Assembly (NCBI GenBank): GCA_009783865.1
Contig: WRCR01000257.1
Location: 1-6,064, forward strand
DNA from: Planctomycetaceae bacterium
GTDB taxonomy: Bacteria > Planctomycetota > Planctomycetia > Pirellulales > Thermoguttaceae
DNA length: 6,064 bases
Reading direction: 5' to 3'
Shown: positions 1-6,064 of the stretch, piece after piece
How positions within the stretch are numbered: the stretch's first letter is position 1
Layout: each line of letters begins with the position of its first letter
Made by a program: the position numbers and the translations under genes
The notes under the pieces: generated by a model
Seen by the model: the letters and a program-made list of their open reading frames with translations, nothing else
Database searches by the model: none
What the model was told of the DNA's origin: nothing

Positions 1-480
1 AACATCGACTTGGCTCGCGGTTCGCAACTCCGTGCCGGACGGCAGGTTCAAGTCGATTTTGGTGACATGGTTAATGTGCGGGGTGTGAATTGGGGCAACG
101 ATTTAATGGTTACGCCGGAAGGCAAAATCCGTATCGTTGCGGAGGGTGATGTTACCGTTGCCGGACAAGTCAGTGCCGATGCCGTGCCAGGTGCAAACGC
201 CGGACAGATTGACATCCGTGCCGGAAACGACATTCGTGTTCAAACCGGTGCCGCGATTACGGCGCGCGGAGCCGGTGCGAATTCCGACGGCGGTGAAGTC
301 GTTATCTTCGCCGACAGAAATTCCTACCTACAGGATGGTGCCGTTGCCGATGTCAGTGCGAAAAATGGAAAAGGCGGCTTCCTCGAATTCAGTGCAAAGA
401 AAGTCGTCGATATGGTCGGAGACGGACTACGTTCCTCGTCCGGCGGCACCGTGCTGATTGACCCGGAAACAATAAATTGG
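1..480 (+). other. FHA-like N-proximal beta-helix segment ending in an LIDP motif
   Basis: Residues 1-160 form short Gly-separated strands such as GKIRIVAEGDVTVAGQVSA (41-59) and AGQIDIRAGNDIRVQTGA (66-83). They are followed by GGEVVIFADR (98-107), a VSAKNGKGGFLEFSAKK stretch (118-134) and GGTVLIDPETI (148-158). In FHA-like and related giant adhesins, as I recall them, a 'GG.V...A...GA..DVSA..GKGG..E.SAK' stretch followed by 'GG.LLIDP' commonly lies some hundreds of residues after the secretion (TPS) domain. This suggests that the true N-terminus is not far upstream. The TPS domain itself is not in the window. The sequence motifs are direct observation; the family placement is from memory of the pattern. 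Confidence 0.7.
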
Positions 481-3400
481 ACGGGAAACGGAAAAGATGT
501 GTACACTAACGGGGCTGATTATACTCTTGATACCGGAAGAGTTATCGGTTCGATTACACTCAATGACATTTACATTTCAACGCGGAACGTCGTTGATGCC
601 GGTTTGACCGGTAGTGCCAGACGAAACGCCCACTTGAATAACGCTTCGCAAGGCAACTCCGGCAATATCGTTTTGAAAGCGGAATACATCGACCTGGACA
701 ATGTTACCTTTCTTTCGTATGCAACGGGCAACTACAATGCCGGTTCCATTGGTATTTTCAAATACGACACCGGCGTTCACACACGGGGAGCGGAGAATTG
801 GTCGAATAATGTTTTCGATGCGCATGCCGAAAACGGAAAAGCCGGCAACATTGCGATTAGTGTCCTTTCCGAAGGTTTGACCATTAACGGAACCACGTTC
901 AACAACGAAGCAACAGCGGCGTTGAATGCCGGTTCGCTTCGTTTTGGCAGTATGTCGTCCCTTACCAGCACAAGTTTGGGTGAAGGCGGAACCTTCACGT
1001 TCAATAATAGTTCCATCATAACCGGTGATTTTTTAGTCAAAGGCGCACATCCTGACGGCAGCGATATGACCAATTCGGTGGAAGGGCAAATTACAATTTC
1101 CGGTTCGACCGTTCTTGCCAACCGAATTTATATTGAATCGGAAGAAGATATTTCGATTTTAGGTTCGAAACTAACAACGCGGAAGGTCTACACAAAAAAT
1201 TCCGTGGAGGACGCACCGGATATCGTCATCAGTATCTTACGAAACGATGCAGACAACAGAGCCGATGTTGCCGTCAAAAGAACGAGTACGATTATCATCG
1301 ATAAGAATTCCGAAATCGAAGGAAATGACATTCTTGTCCAAGCTGTTGTAACAGCGGGAACACACATGGAAGTTATCGAAATCAAGGACGAAAACGGCAA
1401 GGTCATCGGACACAAAGTCGTTAATGACAACGGCGATGAAGTTGACTACAACAAGATTAACGACGGTATCGGCGATACGGTCAGCAATTTGTTTACCGAA
1501 ACGCTGCCGAATTTACTGTCAAACTTTATGACACCGGTTTTGGCATCTTTTCGCGGATACGACATTGATGTCGTGATAGACATCAACGGCAAACTCACGG
1601 CAGAGAATTCCATCGACGTTTCCGCAACAGCTGCGGCAATGTCCTCTGCTTTCGACTTGGGTATCGCAGGCATTGCGGTGAATGTCGGTGTTGTTCTTCC
1701 TACTGCCAAGATAACCATCGGTCCCGATGCATGCTTGGTCGCCAAAAACGGCGACATATGTATCGAATCCGTAGTCCTTGCCGGAGTATCCCAATCGACA
1801 TTCAACCTGATACCGGTCAATGCCAATCCGATAGGAGTCGTCGTCGGTGTCGGTGTGGTAGTTTCCCGAAACGAAATCGATGTCCAAGCCGGTGCCGTGC
1901 TGGAAGCGTTGAAAGGCAATATCCGCGCTGCCGCTTTGACGGAACGTTCCGTCACCATGTCTGCATCGGGCGGTAAAGGCAACGACTCCTTCGCTGCAAC
2001 TATCGCTTTCGTCTATGAAGAAGCGGACACCCACGTTACCGTCGGCGGCAAGTTAACTGCTGTTAGTGCAGAAGTCCTCGCCGTTACCAATGTTCTGGAG
2101 AACACCCTTTCCGCCAAAACGGTTCTTGGACAAACCTGGATGGGCGGCGGTGTTAATACGTTTGATTATTTTGTACCGGCGATTTCCGGCATCAAAACGG
2201 GGATTTTCGGACTTATCAAAAAGATTTCAGGAAAAGACCTTGGTACTCCCGATGATTTTCGGGATTTCGGTGCCGGTCTTTCGACGGTCATCATGGTAGA
2301 CAACAACGATACCAGTGCCATCATTTCCGGGACGGCAAACATCACGGTTCGCTATTACCTTGCTGTCGAAGCCCTAACACATGATGTTCCCGTTGGGGTT
2401 GCCGTAACGACTATCAACCCCTTCGTGTTGAACGAAGGTGGAGACAATTCGACAAAGAAGACGGCATTTGGTATCTCGGTACCGGTGCTGGTCATTCTCC
2501 AAAATACGAATGCGGAAATTCAAAGCGGGGCAATCATTCATTCCGGCAGCAAAGCCGCAGGGACGGATGGACCTTCCGGTGTGATAGTTAATGCCGTTAC
2601 GGAATTGCCGTACAATTTAAGTCATCCTGTGGCGCAACTGATTTTGACCTGCATGGGAGAAGACGGCAGTTTTGATAAGGTCGGACAAGGAATCAACGGA
2701 CTTACCGACAGCGGCGAAGGATTCGATGGCATCGGTGAAGGGGTTTCGGCTTTCGCGTCGCTGCTGTTGAACAATAATCTCGGTCTCGACGACGGATTGT
2801 TCAACACTTGGTCGCAAACGTCCATTGAGTCCGAAGACACGGCGGTCTCGATGATGTTGTCCGTCGTCTATTCCGACATTGAGTCCATTGCCCGGGTTGG
2901 CGACAACGTAACTATCAGCGGTTTGACGGTCGGTAATCCTTTCGGAGCAGCGTACAACAACGCTAGACCGGACCTGTCTGTAACGGCGTATACCGACATC
3001 CAAATGAGCCACGTGGTCGGGAATATGCGTTCCTTCCTTCGCACGATGCCGAATGCCAAGGCATCTGGTGTCGCAACCACTCCGCAGAGATTCACCGGTT
3101 GGGCTGATTTCAAAAGTACTTACGCAGGCGGCATGACAAAGGAGCAGTTTGGAACCAAGGCGAAGCAATCCTTCGGTGACATGTTCCAATCGATGTGGGG
3201 CAATGAATCGAGTAAAGGTGTCGGGGCGGGTATTATGTTCAACTGGTTCGACAGTACCGCCGTCGCGGAAATTGGAGCCGCAACACTCGATGTCAATAAT
3301 ATCAACGTCGCTGCCGAAACGACCGGATTCGACCTCCTGATTGGTGCCGGTGCCAGCAAAACCGATGAATGGGGCGCAAACGGTACGGTAGGTGCGTCGG

Positions 3401-6064
3401 TAGTTAATGTCAATAACGTCGACCAAATCAAAACCGGCATCGACGGCGACCTGTATATCACTGTTCTCGGCAGTATTCTGGACAAAAACACCGCGGCAAC
3501 TCCCGACCCGCTGTCCGATGCCGAAGCAAGCGATTTATGGACTTCACTAGGTCTCATCAAGGGAACCGCCGAGTTCAATGCAAATGCCGCACGAAAAATT
3601 GCCGCTTACGAAAACGAATTCACGCAACTGTATTTCGATGCATGGAAGCAGGCAGAATTCGACGCTGCAAACTACGAACCGGATTATGTGTTTCGTTATA
3701 CCGATGCCCAGAGAACCATACTCGTGAACTCTCTATTGACGGAAGAGCAAATCGCTGCCGAAGAGCAAAAACGAACAGCACTGTACCACGATGCTTTCAA
3801 GACAGCGTACAATGCGAATTATCGTTACACCGCAAGTGATGCCGAAAAACTCGCTTTGACCGAAAACATGGGCTGGACAGAGAAGCAGTTGAAGAACGCC
3901 TTCGATATTCCGATGTTCATTCTGACGCAGGATGCCGGTTCCCGAAACAACACAACGAGTTTGGTCGAAGAGCCGAACTTCATCGGACGAAACATTTCTC
4001 TTAGCGTCACCGGTTCCATCGGTTCGCAGGAAAACAACGATGTCGTCATTCCCTTCGGAATCTCGTCGGATGATTTTGCCGCAAACGATGTCTGGCGCAG
4101 GTCTGTTTCCGATGCGGAATGGGATGACGTAACTTTCGGTACAACCGAACTTAGAATCAAACGTTACGACGACATCAACATCGCCGCAAGCGGCTGGTTG
4201 AAAACCGAATCGAAAAACGGCGCAACCTATTTGGGTTCGCAAAACGATGTAACGGTCAACGAAATCGTCTCCGGCAGTGACGGCACGAAGGGAACACAGC
4301 CGCTCCGATTCAAAATAGACGGAAGCATGATTCCCATGATTCATCAGACACCTCAACCGCATATTTACGCGCTCAACGCTGTTCTCGAAGCCGCCGGCGG
4401 AACGCTTGGAAGCGGGCTCAATTCATCGCTGGTACTTAACCTGACCGGCGGCAACGCTGCAAACGGCTGGATAACGGCACGCGGAACGGACGGCGTTTTT
4501 CTCAAGTTCGCCGATGCGGCGGGAGATTATGCCAATGCATACGTTCGTGAAATCGGTTCGCAGCAGGGAACCGTGAGTATTACAGCGTGGTCTATCATTG
4601 ATGCTCAACCGAACCTCGACATTGTTAAAATTGCCGGCAAGAATCTTTTCCTGAACTTGATGGGCGGCAGCATCGGAACCCAAGATTCACCCATGTTGGT
4701 TTCGCAGCAGGTCGGCGGCGTTTCGGCGTTTTCGGCAGGCGGCGATATTTTCGTGTGCAATCCGAAAGGACCGCTGGACCTCATACATCTCGAAGCCGGA
4801 GGTAATGTGGGAATTACCGCTTACCTGAATTTGACCGTTACGGACAACTTTACCGCTAAGGGTAATGTTCTGCTGGAATCCATTTTCGGCAAACTGCTGT
4901 TGACCGATGCCATAATGGACATTGCGGGAAATGCGGTGCTGCTTTCCGCATCAGACGTGAAGATAAGCGGCGGAAGCATCAATACCGGCGGAACACTCGA
5001 ATTGACTGCCGCAAGCAATATCTTTGTAGCGGATACAACCATCACCTCCGGCGACTCGACCATGAACGCTCAAGGCGGTAATTTGACCGTTAGCGGCAGC
5101 GCGTTCAACCTAAACACGCTGACGGCAATCGGCAGCGACATTTCGTTAGCCGATGTCGTCATTACGATAGCCGGAATGCTGCGGGCGAATGCGGCGAACA
5201 ATCTTTCAGTTATGGATTCTGATATTACTGCCGGTGAAACTGCTCTGCATGCACGGAATGGCAATTGGAACATAGACAGCAGCACTCTTACATTGAATTC
5301 ATTGACGGCTTCCGGCGGTGACATTTTGTTTGGCAATTCGACTCTGATGATTACCGGATACGCTGAATTGAATGCCGACGGCATGATTTCCGTATTGAAT
5401 TCAAACATCACGACCGGTGACTATATGACGATGCCGGCACTGAACGGCGATGTAACAGTTAGCGGCAGCGGACTCAACGTTGGTGCTCTGTGGAATTACG
5501 GCGATAATGTTTCGTTTGCCGATTCGACTTTGTCGGTAGCGGGAACGTTGACCGCTATCTCGTTGACCGCTCTTTCGCTGACAAATTCGAACATCACAGC
5601 AGGCGACACGAATCTAACTGCAACAAACGGCAATTTGACAATCTTCGGCGGAACAGCGAATCTCGGCAATACCCGGTTGACTTCCGGCGGTAACATTTCC
5701 GTAACCGATTGGTTGTTGACGGCAGAAACACTTGATATGAGTGCCGGAGTTGATATATCAATAACGGGTTCAACCATCGCCGCCGGAAACACGACTTTAG
5801 GTGCGGCAAGCGGCAGTATTTTCATCGACGGCATAGCGGGGTCTCTGCCGAACAGAAAAAATATTGATTTTGCCGGATTACTTCGCCTGACAGCGGCAAA
5901 CGATATTTTTGTAACGAATGTGAACATTACCGCAGGGGATATGTTTATGATAGCAACCACTGGTGATTTAACCCTTAACGAAGGTTCATCCCATTCGAAC
6001 ATTGCCGAATTGACTACCGGCGGCAACTTCTCCATGAAAAATTGGTTATTGGTCGTTGACGCAA
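1..6064 (+). CDS. Internal fragment of a giant FHA-like beta-solenoid adhesin (both ends outside the window)
   Basis: Frame +1 has no stop codon through 2021 consecutive codons, and no start can be assigned because the frame is already open at base 1. The translation is low in Cys (four residues: 578, 587, 884, 1586) and rich in Gly, Asn, Thr, Ser, Ala, Val and Ile. Short turns of the type GNLTVSGS and NITAGD recur, as expected for a parallel beta-helix. Near the left end is an FHA-like stretch with GGEVVIFADR, GGFLEFSAKK and GGTVLIDP. Proteins of this family are exported and form long surface fibres used in adhesion, biofilm or contact with other cells; that role is inferred from the family. 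No RTX nonapeptides, catalytic motif, membrane segment or RGD motif is seen. Alternatives are a large autotransporter or a Type I-secreted giant protein. The coding call is near certain, the beta-solenoid nature likely, and the specific role unknown. Confidence 0.93.
481..1215 (+). other. Irregular beta-helix region with one duplicated unit
   Basis: Residues 161-405 keep the beta-helix style of alternating short hydrophobic strands and Asn/Gly/Ser turns. Two stretches align: GNIVLKAE...LDNVTF...NAGSIGIF (221-253) and GNIAISVL...INGTTF...NAGSLRF (282-315). Their GNI motifs are 61 residues apart and their AGS motifs 63 apart. After them come single turns FTFNNSSIITGDF (331-343), GQITISGSTVLANR (362-375) and DISILGSKLTTR (383-394). 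The S-x-[IL]-T-x-[GN] turn resembles the turns that become highly regular at the right end of the window. No enzymatic motif is seen. This part probably continues the FHA-like shaft. Confidence 0.6.
1444..1557 (+). other. Non-repetitive insert between valine-rich modules (first)
   Basis: Residues 482-519 break the strand-turn pattern with a stretch that includes KINDGIGDTVSNLFTETLPN and LLSNFMTPVLASF. Its spacing of hydrophobic residues fits one or two amphipathic helices better than a beta-helix turn. It sits directly before the module that starts at YDIDVVIDINGK (520-531). No family was recognised. Confidence 0.4.
2119..2271 (+). other. Non-repetitive insert between valine-rich modules (second)
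   Basis: Residues 707-757 carry aromatic and hydrophobic residues, for example TWMGGGVNTFDYFVPAISG (711-729), then a short Lys-containing hydrophobic run, GIFGLIKKISGKD (734-746). The low Thr/Asn content and the FGLIKKIS amphipathic run set it apart from the flanking beta modules. It could be a loop or helical hairpin projecting from the shaft. It is too short and too polar to be a confident membrane segment. Confidence 0.4.
2632..2826 (+). other. Gly/Asp-rich non-repetitive insert between valine-rich modules (third)
   Basis: Residues 878-942 include LTCMGEDGSFDKVGQGINGL (882-901), then DSGEGFDGIGEGVSAF (903-918) and LLLNNNLGLDDG (921-932). The Gly-Asp-Glu spacing is superficially like a calcium-binding loop but does not match the RTX nonapeptide. 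The segment holds one of only four cysteines in the fragment (Cys884). It is flanked by valine-rich modules on both sides. Function unknown. Confidence 0.4.
3019..3207 (+). other. Basic, Met/Phe/Trp-containing insert between valine-rich modules (fourth)
   Basis: Residues 1007-1069 are unlike the shaft. They contain GNMRSFLRTMPNAKASG (1007-1023), TPQRFTGWADFKSTYAGG (1026-1043) and MTKEQFGTKAKQSFGDMFQS (1045-1064). Lys and Arg are enriched, and Met, Phe and Trp are frequent. The MTKEQFGTKAKQSFGDMF run looks like an amphipathic helix. This may be a surface-exposed domain carried on the fibre; no family is recognised. Confidence 0.4.
3481..3960 (+). other. Charged, predicted helical domain with internal repeats
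   Basis: Residues 1161-1320 are rich in Ala, Glu, Lys, Gln, Tyr and Phe, and glycine is scarce, so helix is far more likely than beta-helix. Repeat units can be read by eye: S1172DAE to Y1233, T1234DAQ to Y1276, and T1277ASDAE to about A1312. Each begins with [ST]-D-A-[EQ]. Units 1 and 2 share LY-x-DA-[WF]-K-x-A (L1210-A1218 and L1261-A1269). Units 2 and 3 are both preceded by Arg-Tyr and both contain T-E-[EK]-Q-[IL] (TEEQI 1247-1251 and TEKQL 1293-1297). It is followed by a Thr/Asn stretch leading into the next beta module. From memory, comparable 'LGWTE.QL' segments occur in other giant adhesins just before a GSIG module. The function is unknown; a protruding or spacer helical bundle is one possibility. 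Confidence 0.6.
3961..4350 (+). other. GSIG-type beta module, first copy
   Basis: Residues 1321-1450 contain EEPNFIGRNISLSVTGSIGS (1323-1342), a VVIPFG strand (1347-1352), a further SDAEWDDVTFG element (1369-1380), then YDDINIAASGWLKTES (1388-1403), ATYLGSQNDVTVNEIVSG (1407-1424) and a RFKIDGS strand (1436-1442). I recall this order (PN-x-x-G-x-[ND]-[IV]-x-L, GSIG, an acidic 'AE.DDV' element, then 'idv.a.g.l...a..g..YLgs..dv.v..I.sg') as a recurrent arrangement in giant repeat proteins of bacteria. It directly follows the helical domain, and the SDAEW element echoes that domain's [ST]DA[EQ] repeats. The role is probably structural. Confidence 0.5.
4351..4635 (+). other. Linker region between the two GSIG modules
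   Basis: Residues 1451-1545 begin with the Pro/His-containing end of a QTPQPHIYALNAVLEAAGG stretch (1449-1467). They continue through SSLVLNLTGGNAANGWITAR (1475-1494) and AYVREIGSQQGTVSITAW (1512-1529). Beta turns are still visible, but no regular period can be read. The QPHIYALNAVLEAAGG run may be a short helix. No family was recognised and no enzymatic motif is seen. Confidence 0.4.
4636..4992 (+). other. GSIG-type beta module, second copy, leading into the regular solenoid
   Basis: Residues 1546-1664 contain KNLFLNLMGGSIGTQDSPML (1547-1566), then GGVSAFSAGGDIFVCNPKGP (1572-1591) and LDLIHLEAGGNVGITAY (1592-1608). The order 'l.l...GSIGt...p..v....v.a.saggdi.v....gpl.l..l.aggnv.it' matches the GSIG pattern at residues 1331-1350 and, from memory, other giant adhesins. 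From about 1609 the sequence settles into turns (TDNFTAKGNVLLES, TDAIMDIAG, DVKISGGSINTGG) that resemble the coils of the following array, so the border is gradual. It holds Cys1586, the last cysteine of the fragment. Confidence 0.5.
4993..6064 (+). repeat. Regular beta-solenoid: 61-residue super-repeat of three 20-21-residue coils
   Basis: Residues 1665-2021 fall into coils of types a (21 residues, ending in a SxITAGD-like turn), b (20-21 residues, with a GNLTVSGS-like strand) and c (20 residues, with a GGDISLADS-like strand ending in AG). The a-coils start at 1665, 1726, 1787, 1849, 1910 and 1960. The super-repeat is therefore 61, 61, 62 and 61 residues, then one broken copy of 50, then 61 residues to the window edge. 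Strand turns of this length fit a right-handed parallel beta-helix, where one turn is about 20 residues. The copies differ widely in both sequence and codons. The array continues past base 6064. The role is probably a stiff shaft holding outer parts of the adhesin away from the cell. Confidence 0.75.

Larger units (their letters stand above)
1216..3471 (+). repeat. About nine divergent valine-rich modules of the adhesin shaft
   Basis: Between residues 406 and 1157 a pattern recurs: a hydrophobic strand with Val/Ile/Ala/Gly, a polar turn, a short strand ending near 'ga.l.A', then 'G.I.v.A'. Rough module positions are 406-455, 521-606, 607-657, 658-706, 758-815, 820-877, 943-1005, 1070-1118 and 1119-1157. 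Clear examples are GIAGIAVNVGVV...AKITIGPDACLVAKNGDICIES (554-589) and VVVGVGVVVSRNEIDVQAGAVLEALKGNIRAAA (613-645), given here in part. Copies share the pattern and few identical residues, so they diverged long ago. From memory, modules of this sort occur in giant 'filamentous adhesin' proteins. They are probably beta-helical or beta-sandwich shaft elements. Module borders are approximate because I aligned by eye. Confidence 0.55.

Noticed and set aside
1446..2034. Two overlapping minus-strand open frames of over 170 codons
   Set aside because: They overlap each other in different frames opposite the +1 frame, so at most one could be real. Neither shows a domain, and both are explained by the base composition of the coding strand.
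2197..2235. Hydrophobic run GIFGLIKKISG as a membrane segment
   Set aside because: The run is only about six hydrophobic residues before two lysines, too short to cross a membrane.
2701..2760. GEGFDGIGEG as a possible RTX calcium-binding nonapeptide
   Set aside because: The RTX consensus GGxGxDxLx is not met and there is no tandem array of nonapeptides, so calcium binding is not supported.
3280..3300. LDV in TLDVNN as an integrin-binding motif
   Set aside because: A tripeptide occurs by chance in a protein this long, and it lies in an ordinary shaft strand. No RGD is present to strengthen the idea.
2617..3426. A 269-codon open frame on the minus strand
   Set aside because: It lies wholly opposite the continuous +1 frame. 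Its translation has no recognisable motif and an irregular composition rich in Arg, His and Cys. It is the antisense shadow of the valine-rich modules.
3733..4362. A 209-codon minus-strand open frame
   Set aside because: It is antisense to the helical domain and the first GSIG module, has a Cys- and Arg-rich composition, and shows no family motif.
5496..6035. A 179-codon minus-strand open frame with repeated SPAV motifs
   Set aside because: The SPAV(M) repeats are the reverse-complement reading of the ITAGD turns of the solenoid. The repeat on the plus strand keeps stops out of the antisense frame, so its length is a by-product.
1..6064. Promoters, ribosome binding sites, terminators, RNA genes or direct DNA repeats of a CRISPR
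   Set aside because: Every base is covered by one coding frame. The repeats are protein-level and diverged in DNA, and no identical spaced repeats or hairpin with a T-run was seen.

Overview
The whole window lies inside one enormous protein-coding gene. Reading frame +1 is open from base 1 to base 6063 (2021 codons, no stop), and neither the start nor the stop codon is inside the window. No intergenic DNA, RNA gene, promoter, terminator, CRISPR array or insertion sequence is visible. Residue numbers below count from the first codon of the window (residue n starts at base 3n-2).

The protein fragment looks like the interior of a giant secreted or surface-exposed beta-solenoid adhesin of the filamentous-haemagglutinin (FHA) type. 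It is rich in Gly, Asn, Thr, Ala, Ser, Val, Ile and Asp, has only four cysteines, and is built almost entirely from repeated beta-strand turns. Layout: (1) residues 1-160, an FHA-like segment ending in a GGTVLIDP motif; (2) residues 161-405, irregular right-handed-beta-helix-like turns containing one duplicated unit of about 61 residues; (3) residues 406-1157, about nine divergent valine-rich modules interrupted by non-repetitive inserts; (4) residues 1161-1320, a charged, apparently helical segment with an internal repeat; (5) residues 1321-1620, two modules marked by a GSIG motif with a less regular stretch between them; (6) residues 1609-2021, a very regular solenoid whose 20-21-residue turns are grouped in threes into a 61-residue super-repeat that runs off the right end.

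The organism is most likely a Gram-negative bacterium, since FHA-like giant proteins are exported across an outer membrane. G+C is moderate, judged by eye at about half and somewhat lower toward the right end. From memory, giant proteins with this mix of modules occur in Planctomycetes and related phyla and in some Proteobacteria, but nothing in the window fixes the lineage. The export signal, the TPS or autotransporter part and any C-terminal anchor must lie outside the window, so the secretion route cannot be decided here. No second gene is present, so no operon or pathway can be described. The most notable structures are the three-turn super-repeat and the helical repeat embedded in an otherwise all-beta protein.
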